Of a stretch of DNA of 64,000 bases, positions 10,691 through 18,366 are shown one piece after another. Under the pieces are notes generated by a model. It did no database searches, was not told the origin of the DNA, and saw nothing but the letters and a program-made list of their open reading frames with translations. The first letter of the stretch is position 1; each line of letters starts with the position of its first letter. Origin of the DNA: Bacteroidota bacterium (GTDB lineage Bacteria; Bacteroidota; Bacteroidia; Bacteroidales; JAAUTT01). The stretch is taken from NCBI GenBank assembly GCA_030706405.1, contig JAUZOO010000016.1:1-64000 (forward strand). Direction: 5' to 3'. Made by a program: the position numbers and the translations under genes.

Positions 10691-10712
10691 TTTATTTCAT
10701 TATACTGTACAA
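10691..10712 (-). promoter_or_regulatory. Candidate Cas9 self-target: 13-bp protospacer (10700-10712, - strand TTGTACAGTATAA) plus 3' flank TGAAATAAA (10691-10699)
   Basis: Perfect reverse complement of 10862-10874, the 13 nt immediately 5' of the degenerate repeat; overlaps the predicted cas9 -7/TSS region. Confidence 0.75.
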
Positions 10713-10742
10713 TTATAATAAAAATCTATATATTTGTATCAA
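10710..10742 (-). promoter_or_regulatory. Predicted cas9 promoter (TTG-N22-TATAATTG, minus strand)
   Basis: Minus-strand -33-like TTG at 10742-10740 and -7-like TATAATTG at 10717-10710 (7/8 of TAnnTTTG); cas9 ATG at 10677. Confidence 0.5.
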
Positions 10743-10874
10743 TTAAAATATGGAATAAATATATGTTCCAAACAGCCGTATCTGTTAAGAAGAACTCCAA
10801 AAACATATCTGAGAGTTGCACTTTTTTTTAATTAAACACCATGATTATATTGTATCATCTTTTGTACAGTATAA

Positions 10875-10905
10875 GTTGTGATTTGCTTCAAATTGTACTT
10901 CACAC
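10875..10905 (+). repeat. Degenerate, internally shortened CRISPR repeat GTTGTGATTTGCTTCAAATTGTACTTCACAC
   Basis: First 14 nt identical to the array repeat; middle TCTTTGAAATACTGG missing; end CTTCACAC resembles CTTACACC. Confidence 0.88.
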
Positions 10906-10929
10906 ATGGTGTTTTTCTTTTTATTTAAT

Positions 10930-10937
10930 TATATTTG
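10930..10937 (+). promoter_or_regulatory. -7 element of the predicted short-form tracrRNA promoter (TATATTTG)
   Basis: Exact match to TAnnTTTG about 5 nt before the anti-repeat; no clear TTG at -33 spacing. Confidence 0.5.
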
Positions 10938-10941
10938 CTTC

Positions 10942-11018
10942 TACAATTTGAAGCAAATCACAATAAGGATTATTCCGTTGTGAAAACATTTAAGGCGGCG
11001 CAAGTCGCCTTTTCTTTT
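10942..11018 (+). ncRNA. tracrRNA (short form), type II-C
   Basis: Anti-repeat TACAATTTGAAGCAAATCACAAT pairs with the repeat 5' half; AAGGATTATTCCGTTGTGAAAACATT tail; AAGGCGgcgcaagtCGCCTTTT terminator at 10992-11013. Confidence 0.93.
10992..11018 (+). terminator. tracrRNA terminator
   Basis: AAGGCG-GCGCAAGT-CGCCTT followed by TTCTTTT. Confidence 0.85.
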
Positions 11019-11262
11019 ACCCCTCCCCTTTCATTTTTGTTGAAGTCAATTCTTTTCCCCGTTACTTCTAACAATAATTTTAGTCTCATTTCGCGATAAT
11101 AAATTATAACATAAAATTTTTGGCTTATCGGGCATAGCCCAATTTAACGCCATTACAGATAATCGTAAATGTTAGTTAAACAAAGCTCGACTACACTCTA
11201 AAAATAAATATTTTAAGCTCAAGCACATAATTAATGTCGATAATTTTTAAGACAATTTATGA

Positions 11263-11280
11263 ACAGGTTTTAAAACCTGT
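11263..11280. repeat. 18-bp perfect palindrome ACAGGTTTTAAAACCTGT
   Basis: Self-complementary; upstream of the ABC-F gene. Confidence 0.85.
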
Positions 11281-11320
11281 CGGGGCTGAATCCTCCTCCT
11301 CAACAATCCCCTAATTTATT

Positions 11321-11328
11321 TATCTTTG
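11321..11328 (+). promoter_or_regulatory. -7 promoter element TATCTTTG for the ABC-F gene
   Basis: Matches TAnnTTTG; 24 nt before the ATG. Confidence 0.5.
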
Positions 11329-11351
11329 CCCCCTTAATATAGGGTTTAGAA

Positions 11352-13304
11352 ATGATTTCAGTTAATCAGCTTACGGTTCAGTTTGGAGGTGTTGACCTTT
11401 TTAAGGATGTGTCGTTCCTTATCAATCCTAAAGACAGGATTGGTTTGGTAGGAAAAAACGGGGCCGGAAAATCAACCATGTTGAAAATCCTTTGCGGGAT
11501 GCAGCAACCGCAATCGGGCGAGGTAATTATCCCCGACGAGGCCAAAATTGGCTATCTTCCGCAGCAGATGATTCATCAGGACGGGAAAACCGTAATCGAT
11601 GAAGCCCGCACCGCTTTCGACGAGGTTTTAAGTGTAGATAAACGCATCCACGAACTAAACCACGAGCTAAGCCTGCGCGAAGATTATGAAACACAGTCGT
11701 ACCTCGACCTGATCCACGAAATCTCGGAGCTCTCCGACCGTTTCCATATCCTTGGTGGGGCCAGCATTGACGAATCGCTCGAACAGACGCTTCTTGGACT
11801 CGGTTTCTCCATGTCCGATTTTCACCGCCAAACGAAAGAGTTCAGCGGAGGATGGCGCATGCGTATCGAACTTGCCAAAATCCTGCTTCGCCGTCCCAAC
11901 GTTTTATTGCTCGACGAGCCTACCAACCACCTCGACATCGAATCGATCCAATGGCTCGAAAACTATATCAAGGATTTCAGCGGGGCTGCGGTTATCATCT
12001 CGCACGATAAGGCTTTTCTCGACAACCTCACCACCCGCACCATCGAAATTTCGCTCGGAAAAATATACAATTACAAAGCGGCATATTCCGAATATGTTGA
12101 GCTTCGTAAGGAGCGCCGCGAACAACAGATGGCGGCCTACCTCAACCAGAAAAAGATGATTGAGGATACCGAAGATTTTATCGAACGTTTCCGTTACAAG
12201 GCCACTAAAGCCGTTCAGGTGCAGAGCCGCATTAAACAGCTCGACAAGGTGGAACGCCTCGAAGTTGACGAGGAAGACAACTCGGCCATCAACATTAAAT
12301 TTCCACCAGCTCCACGCTCGGGCACCATCGTGGTTGAAGCCAAAGAAGCCAGCAAACGGTATGGCGAAAAACTTATCCTCGACAACATCGACTTTGTAAT
12401 TGAACGGGGCGAAAAAGTAGCGTTTGTGGGTAAAAATGGCGAAGGGAAGTCGACTTTTTCCAAAATGATTATGGAAGAAATCGACTATACCGGTCATTGT
12501 AAAGTTGGGCACAACGTGTCCATCGGCTATTTTGCCCAAAATCAGGACGAGCTCATGGACGAGAACGCCACCGTTTTCGACACCATCGACCGCATTGCTG
12601 TGGGCGATATCCGCACTAAAATCCGCGACCTGCTTGGTGCATTCCTATTCCGGGGCGAGGAAGTAGACAAAAAGGTAAAGGTACTCTCCGGAGGCGAACG
12701 TTCGCGCCTGGCCATGGTTAAGCTATTGCTTCAACCTGTAAACCTGCTTATACTCGATGAGCCCACCAACCACCTGGATATGCGCTCGAAGGATATCCTG
12801 AAACAAGCCCTCCTGAATTTCGACGGTACGCTGATCTTGGTTTCGCACGACCGTGAATTTCTCGACGGACTGGTAGACAAGGTCTATGAATTCCGCGATC
12901 ACAAGATAAAACAACACCTGGGAGGTATTTACGAATTTCTTCAGAAACGCAAACTCGAAAACTTTGCCGAACTAGAACGAAAAACCAAACCTGCAACCGA
13001 ACAGGTAGAGAAAGAGGCTTCGGCTGTAAAGGTCGATTATCTCGAAAAGAAAGAGATGGACAAGGTTATCCGGAGAGTAAACCAACAGGTAGCCGCGGCC
13101 GAAAAGAAAATTGAAGAACTGGAAAAAGAACTCGACGACATTACTCACCTGCTTTCTAATCCCGATAAAATAGAAAAAGGTTCGGAAGAAAAGCTTTACA
13201 TACGCCATGGTGAAGTCGAAAAATTACTCGAACAGGAGATGTCAAACTGGGAACAGCTGAACACCGAACTGGAAGGGTTAAAAGAACAGCGTTTCCAGAA
13301 TTGA
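11352..13304 (+). CDS. ABC-F family ATP-binding cassette protein
   Basis: 650 aa; duplicated Walker A (GKNGAGKST, GKNGEGKST), ABC signatures FSGGWRMR and LSGGERSR, LLLDEPTNHLD. Confidence 0.95.
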   Translation: MISVNQLTVQFGGVDLFKDVSFLINPKDRIGLVGKNGAGKSTMLKILCGMQQPQSGEVIIPDEAKIGYLPQQMIHQDGKTVIDEARTAFDEVLSVDKRIHELNHELSLREDYETQSYLDLIHEISELSDRFHILGGASIDESLEQTLLGLGFSMSDFHRQTKEFSGGWRMRIELAKILLRRPNVLLLDEPTNHLDIESIQWLENYIKDFSGAAVIISHDKAFLDNLTTRTIEISLGKIYNYKAAYSEYVELRKERREQQMAAYLNQKKMIEDTEDFIERFRYKATKAVQVQSRIKQLDKVERLEVDEEDNSAINIKFPPAPRSGTIVVEAKEASKRYGEKLILDNIDFVIERGEKVAFVGKNGEGKSTFSKMIMEEIDYTGHCKVGHNVSIGYFAQNQDELMDENATVFDTIDRIAVGDIRTKIRDLLGAFLFRGEEVDKKVKVLSGGERSRLAMVKLLLQPVNLLILDEPTNHLDMRSKDILKQALLNFDGTLILVSHDREFLDGLVDKVYEFRDHKIKQHLGGIYEFLQKRKLENFAELERKTKPATEQVEKEASAVKVDYLEKKEMDKVIRRVNQQVAAAEKKIEELEKELDDITHLLSNPDKIEKGSEEKLYIRHGEVEKLLEQEMSNWEQLNTELEGLKEQRFQN

Positions 13305-13362
13305 CAGAAACTTCATCAAAAAAACTACCTTTGCAGACAAAAACTTATAAAAATCAAGACCA

Positions 13363-14103
13363 TTGAGCCAGAATAACGATTTCATCTTTGGCATCCGTGC
13401 CATCCTCGAAGCCATCCGATCCGGAAAAGAAATTGACAAAGTATTGGTTCGCAAAGGACTGTCGGGTGAATTATTTCAGGAGTTGCTCACCGAGATGCGC
13501 GAATCAAAAATTCTGTTTCAACAGGTTCCCAACGAAAAGCTTGACCGCGTTACCCGCAAAAATCACCAAGGGGTTATCGCATTTATATCGCCCATCACCT
13601 ATCAAAATATCGAGGAAATTGTTCCTGCATTATACGAAAAGGGGAAAGTTCCGTTTATCCTCGTACTCGACAGCCTTACCGACGTTCGCAACATTGGGGC
13701 TATAGCCCGTACTGCCGAATGTGCAGGAGTTGATGCCATTATTGTTCCCGAAAAAGGATCGGCTCAGATTAACGGCGACGCTATCAAAACTTCGGCCGGA
13801 GCCTTGCATTATATCCCCGTTTGCCGGGTTAAAAGTCTGAATTCGACAGTTCGCTTTTTAAAAGAAAGTGGTATCCGTACCATTGCAGCAACCGAAAAAG
13901 CTTCCGACACCTATTTCAACGTTGACATGAAAGAGCCTCTGGCCCTGATTATGGGCGCCGAGGACACCGGAATAAGCCTCGAATTACTCCGCTCAGCCGA
14001 TCATCTTGTGCGTATCCCCATCTCCGGGCATATCGAATCGCTAAATGTATCAGCCGCCGCCTCGGTATTAATTTACGAAGCTGTAAAACAGCGGTTAGGA
14101 TAA
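13363..14103 (+). CDS. rlmB: 23S rRNA (guanosine-2'-O-)-methyltransferase RlmB-like, TrmH/SpoU family (TTG start)
   Basis: LDSLTDVRNIGAIARTAECAGVDAIIVP, IMGAEDTGISLELL and IPISGHIESLNVSAAASVLIYE motifs. Confidence 0.85.
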   Translation: MSQNNDFIFGIRAILEAIRSGKEIDKVLVRKGLSGELFQELLTEMRESKILFQQVPNEKLDRVTRKNHQGVIAFISPITYQNIEEIVPALYEKGKVPFILVLDSLTDVRNIGAIARTAECAGVDAIIVPEKGSAQINGDAIKTSAGALHYIPVCRVKSLNSTVRFLKESGIRTIAATEKASDTYFNVDMKEPLALIMGAEDTGISLELLRSADHLVRIPISGHIESLNVSAAASVLIYEAVKQRLG

Positions 14104-14141
14104 GGTTTCCTAAATCTTAGTCATCCCATTATAATCTTTTA

Positions 14142-14200
14142 ACAGGATTACAGAATTAACAGGACATACAACATAGATATGTCAAATTCTGTAATCCTGT
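14142..14200. repeat. Inverted repeat ACAGGATTACAGAATT / AATTCTGTAATCCTGT (16-bp arms) between convergent rlmB and murF
   Basis: Arms at 14142-14157 and 14185-14200 are perfect reverse complements. Confidence 0.88.
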
Positions 14201-14207
14201 CTATATA

Positions 14208-15515
14208 TTACAGTTTTCCTAACACTTTTTCCAACTGAATTCCTCGTGAGCCTTTAACCAGCACAAAACTTTGTCCAACAGGATTATCGTCAAGCCATTT
14301 GTTTAATTCATCAACGGTTAAAAAAGCTGTAAAACCATAATTCACCGACAACTCCTGGTACCATTTCCCGACCAATAAAACCTGTATATCAGCATATGTT
14401 GCCAAAATTTTCAGAATATTATCGTGCTCATTACGGGCTTCATCGCCAAGTTCGAGCATATCGCCAAGTATCACAACTTTTTTATCAGCCTTAATACTTG
14501 CAAAATTAAGGATAGCAGCCTCTGTACTCGAAGGATTGGCATTGTAGCAATCGAGCAATAACCGGTTCTTAGCGGTAATAGTAAGCTGCGAACGATTGTT
14601 TGTTGGCGTGTATTCCTCAATAGCTTTAGAAATAAGGCTTTCCGGGACGCCAAAATAAGTACCCACACAAACGGCTGCCAGAATATTCTCAAAATTATAA
14701 CTACCTACAAGTTTCGATTTAAGCTGAATCTTTTTAACACCGGCATCTGATTTAATTTCGGCATCACCTTCCAAAAACGGGTCGGACGAAACAACATGTC
14801 CCCGGCAAAGCTCTCCCGTCATTGCTCCATAGGAAACCTTTTTTACATCCATCTGACCTGCCAACCCTGCCAATAATTCATTATCGGAATTATAAAAAAC
14901 AATACCCTTATTCTCAACAAGGTAATCGTAGAGCTCCTTTTTCGTTTTAATTACTCCCTGAAACCCTCCAAAACCTTCCAGGTGAGCTTTCCCGATATTG
15001 GTAATGAGTCCAAAGTCCGGCTCTGCAATCTTGCATAATTGTTCTATTTCGTAAGGATGATTTGCCCCCATTTCCACAATACCGAACTCTGTATTAGCAT
15101 TCATCGAAAGAAGTGTCAGTGGCACGCCAATATGATTATTCAAATTGCCCTGAGTAGCCCAAAGCTTAAACTTACGTTCGAGTACACAACGGATTAATTC
15201 TTTGGTGGTAGTCTTTCCGTTAGTGCCGGTTATTCCCAAAATTGGAATACCTAACTGTCTACGATGATAATTGGCAAGTTGCTGTAGGGTTTCCAAAGAG
15301 TCTTTAACCAACACAGTACGCTCATCAACATAAAACTCCTCATTGTCAATGATTACGAGAGCTGCCCCATTTTGCAAAGCCTGGGCTGCAAAAGCATTTC
15401 CGTCAAAACGCTCTCCCCGCAGGGCTACATAAATAGTACCCGGCTTAACCTGCCTGGAATCGGTAATTATTGACGGGTACTTTAAAAAATATTGATAAAT
15501 AGTTTCTAATTCCAT
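14208..15515 (-). CDS. murF: UDP-N-acetylmuramoyl-tripeptide--D-alanyl-D-alanine ligase
   Basis: ITGTNGKTTTKELI, GNLNNHIGVPLTLL, EMGANHPYEIEQL and DCYNANPSS motifs. Confidence 0.95.
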   Translation of the reverse strand: MELETIYQYFLKYPSIITDSRQVKPGTIYVALRGERFDGNAFAAQALQNGAALVIIDNEEFYVDERTVLVKDSLETLQQLANYHRRQLGIPILGITGTNGKTTTKELIRCVLERKFKLWATQGNLNNHIGVPLTLLSMNANTEFGIVEMGANHPYEIEQLCKIAEPDFGLITNIGKAHLEGFGGFQGVIKTKKELYDYLVENKGIVFYNSDNELLAGLAGQMDVKKVSYGAMTGELCRGHVVSSDPFLEGDAEIKSDAGVKKIQLKSKLVGSYNFENILAAVCVGTYFGVPESLISKAIEEYTPTNNRSQLTITAKNRLLLDCYNANPSSTEAAILNFASIKADKKVVILGDMLELGDEARNEHDNILKILATYADIQVLLVGKWYQELSVNYGFTAFLTVDELNKWLDDNPVGQSFVLVKGSRGIQLEKVLGKL

Positions 15516-15533
15516 AGTAAATTATATTCCAAT

Positions 15534-15560
15534 AAAAAAGGGGCATTTAGCCCCTTTTTA
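15534..15560 (-). terminator. Hairpin terminator-like AAAAAAGGGGCatttaGCCCCTTTTTA between murF and gldJ
   Basis: GGGGC/GCCCC stem with A/T tracts. Confidence 0.6.
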
Positions 15561-15577
15561 TAATCTTGAGTAATCTT

Positions 15578-17074
15578 TTATTTTTTCTTTGCAGCTTTAG
15601 CATTTAAAAGGGTTGGAGAGCCAACACGAGTCATAGCGCAACGGAAACCTAAGTCATCCTTCGACTGGTCATCCTGAAGGAAACGACGGGTACGCGGATC
15701 TAACCAATAAGCTCTATCCCTCCAAGAACCACCTTTATAAACCCGAACATTATCGTTAATAAGGGTAGTCGACTTGTTATCGTACATTCTTTGAGAAGTT
15801 CCTTCTTTCTTATCGCCATCGGCGTTAGTATATTCAATACTTGAAGCATAATCACCATCCTTATAGTTACGATAATCTGATTTGGTATATCTTCTCCATT
15901 TCTGATTAGCTTCAGCATCGGTTACTGCTCTGTATTTCAAATGACCTAAGCTATCTTTTTGGGCAACGGTTCCATCTTCGTTACGAACAAGAGTCTTAAA
16001 TTCATTACCACGGAAAGGACGGAATTCATCCATTTCTTCGTACGAAAGCGGACGATAAACATCCAACACCCATTCGTTTACGTTACCAGCCATACAATAG
16101 AGGCCATAATCATTAGGCCAATAAGAATTTACGGCTACCGTAATATCACCTTTATCGTTAAGAGCTCCGGCCGATCCCATCATGTCACCACGACCGCGAA
16201 CGTAATTGGCTCGCATTTGGCCCATCTCTTTTTTATTACCATTACGCATATTGTGCCCATTCCAAGGGTAAATTTTACTTTCGTAAAGACGCTCATTGTA
16301 AGCATTTCCAACCAACCCAAGAGCAGCATATTCCCATTCAGCCTCGGTAGGAAGACGATATTTAGGAAGCAGTATACCATCTTCGAGTTTTGCGGTGGGG
16401 GTAGCTTCACCTGATTTAGCACTTTTTTTGCTTTGGTTAACAGCACCAACGTACTGACCAGCAAGATAGGCTTCGGTATTAAAGTTATCTTCAGCTTTTT
16501 GTTCCGGATTTATTTTAAGATATCCTTCTCGAATTAAACGTTGTTCGTTTACCCGGTCGGTACGCCACTGGCAATAATCATTAGCCTGAAGCCAGTTAAC
16601 TCCAACTACAGGATAATCTTTATAGGCAGGGTGGCGTAAATAAGTTTCAACGTAAGGCTCGTTATACGCCAGTTCACTTCTCCATACTAAAGTGTCAGGC
16701 AAAGCCTTCTTATAAACATCCGGATAAGATGCATAAACCCTTGATATCCACCAAAGATATTCCAAATAATCGATATTCTTCACTTCGGTTTCGTCCATGT
16801 AAAATGAGCTGACCGTAACCCTGCGCTGAATATTATTCCAGTCGTGAGTTACATCTTGTTCCTGCCCCCCCATGGAGAATGTTCCACCTTCAATAAAAAC
16901 CAAGCCCGGGCCGGTTTCCTGTTCTACGCCTTCTTTAACCTTAAAATTCCCGTTCTTAGGATCGTTATAGTTCCATCCGGTAGTAGAAGAAATACCATTG
17001 TTTTTTCCACCGCAAGACATTGATAATATTGTCAATACAGCAAGAAAAGAATAAAAACCAACCTTATATTTCAT
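15578..17074 (-). CDS. gldJ: Gliding motility/T9SS lipoprotein GldJ-like (SUMF1/FGE domain)
   Basis: Lipobox LSMSCGG; GGTFSMGG...VTVSSFYMDETEVKNIDYLEYL; RVYKGGSWRDRAYWLDPRTRRFL. Confidence 0.85.
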   Translation of the reverse strand: MKYKVGFYSFLAVLTILSMSCGGKNNGISSTTGWNYNDPKNGNFKVKEGVEQETGPGLVFIEGGTFSMGGQEQDVTHDWNNIQRRVTVSSFYMDETEVKNIDYLEYLWWISRVYASYPDVYKKALPDTLVWRSELAYNEPYVETYLRHPAYKDYPVVGVNWLQANDYCQWRTDRVNEQRLIREGYLKINPEQKAEDNFNTEAYLAGQYVGAVNQSKKSAKSGEATPTAKLEDGILLPKYRLPTEAEWEYAALGLVGNAYNERLYESKIYPWNGHNMRNGNKKEMGQMRANYVRGRGDMMGSAGALNDKGDITVAVNSYWPNDYGLYCMAGNVNEWVLDVYRPLSYEEMDEFRPFRGNEFKTLVRNEDGTVAQKDSLGHLKYRAVTDAEANQKWRRYTKSDYRNYKDGDYASSIEYTNADGDKKEGTSQRMYDNKSTTLINDNVRVYKGGSWRDRAYWLDPRTRRFLQDDQSKDDLGFRCAMTRVGSPTLLNAKAAKKK

Positions 17075-17142
17075 AACAAAAAAAGTTTATTTCAAAGATA
17101 GTTATTTTTGTTCGTCCAGTATAATTGTGTTTGCAATTATCG

Positions 17143-18144
17143 CTAAAATTTCGGACATTTTATAATCCTCAACTTTTTCTTCGGGTCATTATACTGAAAA
17201 AGATAAATAAAAGTTACCTCATGTGCCCCATAATTTCCTACTTGTTGATAAGTTTTAGGCATCCATAAATCATAGCTATAGTTTATCGACAGTCCGGAAT
17301 TTGAATATCCCGCCAATAAAACCACCGTATTGAATTTTAAATCAAGGCTATTTCGTGTCCATACTCCTCCTCTAAAAGAAGAATAAACCACATTTGCCCC
17401 CCAACTTAAAAAATTATACGTTTTTTGAAACTGAGCCATTAATCCGGGCTGAAACAGTATTTTTTCCGATCCATATCTCACTTTTGGGGCTGGGTATTGT
17501 CCAAAAAGCTGAACGGTAAATCGACGTGGCGTTCGATAAATTTCCGAACCAGCGCCTTCATTAGGTTTCGTAATATGATGAACGGCAAGATTGACCTGAT
17601 ATTGTTCTTTAATAAAAAATGATGCGCCCGCCGAGAAATCGGAATAAAGTAACGATTCGGAAGGAATATATTCCTGGGCTCCCACACTCTGGTAAGGATC
17701 CTGATCGGGCAACGACAAGCCGGAAGCATCCAGCTTTTTCTGGACAAGTGAAGCCTGTAATCCCAGGTTTAGGTTTACATCCCTGGTTAGCTCAATTGGA
17801 TAGCTATACATCACATCCACTGTATTTTTTGAGAACGCATTTCCTTGTCCATCCCTCGAAAGGCCAATACCAATCCCTCCGGCCAACGCTTTTACGTACT
17901 GATCGTAGGTCACGTAATAGCTAACATAGGCATTATTAATTCCCGGCCACTGATTACGGTAACCCGAAGTTAATCGCGGATAGGGCGTTATGCCGGCAAA
18001 CGCCGGATTAAAATATAACTGACTGAACATTACCTGCGAAAAGACCATATCCTGTGCTGCCACACTCACCCCTCCTGCCAATTGACTAATGAGCAAGACA
18101 ATACCTACAGCGGCAGCCCGATATCTGAAAAAAACTTTATACAA
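17143..18144 (-). CDS. PorP/SprF family type IX secretion system membrane protein
   Basis: QDMVFSQVMFSQLYFNPAFAGITPYPRLTSGYRNQWPG is the family signature. Confidence 0.92.
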   Translation of the reverse strand: MYKVFFRYRAAAVGIVLLISQLAGGVSVAAQDMVFSQVMFSQLYFNPAFAGITPYPRLTSGYRNQWPGINNAYVSYYVTYDQYVKALAGGIGIGLSRDGQGNAFSKNTVDVMYSYPIELTRDVNLNLGLQASLVQKKLDASGLSLPDQDPYQSVGAQEYIPSESLLYSDFSAGASFFIKEQYQVNLAVHHITKPNEGAGSEIYRTPRRFTVQLFGQYPAPKVRYGSEKILFQPGLMAQFQKTYNFLSWGANVVYSSFRGGVWTRNSLDLKFNTVVLLAGYSNSGLSINYSYDLWMPKTYQQVGNYGAHEVTFIYLFQYNDPKKKLRIIKCPKF

Positions 18145-18316
18145 CCCAGTCTTTGCTTAATTTATGGAGTAAAATTATACCCATTTCTTTAATTCACAAG
18201 TTACAAACCAAACATCGTCGATAATACCAATGTTTTCGACATCTACCCAAAGCTAAAAAACGCGAATATCAATCATATATTATAAAGGACAATATTTTAC
18301 GAAGCTACAATAAGCA

Positions 18317-18324
18317 TATATTTG
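18317..18324 (+). promoter_or_regulatory. -7 promoter element TATATTTG upstream of porU
   Basis: Exact TAnnTTTG match, 43 nt before the ATG. Confidence 0.5.
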
Positions 18325-18366
18325 TTTCCGTTATCAATAACAGGTAAATCTCCGGTTTCTTAAAAC

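Larger units (their letters stand above)
10862..11018 (+). ncRNA. Candidate long-form tracrRNA / natural single-guide RNA: 13-nt guide + degenerate repeat + loop + anti-repeat + tracr tail
   Basis: Guide 10862-10874; degenerate repeat from 10875; 22-bp perfect pairing 10876-10897/10942-10963; AAGGATTATTCCGTTGTGAAAAC tail; terminator hairpin. The transcript start is inferred, not observed. Confidence 0.65.

Noticed and set aside
10862-10874. Alternative reading of the 13-bp inverted match (10700-10712/10862-10874) as a simple paired operator for a transcription factor (core TGTACA is itself palindromic)
   Set aside because: Not excluded, but the match ends exactly at the first base of the degenerate repeat and has a plausible PAM, which the guide-RNA model explains better
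10876-10963. Reading the 22-bp inverted repeat as an ordinary terminator
   Set aside because: No T-tract directly after the right arm, arms match CRISPR repeat/anti-repeat, and a proper terminator follows at 10992-11018
11904-12539. 211-aa antisense ORF within the ABC-F gene
   Set aside because: Mirror ORF of a well-supported gene
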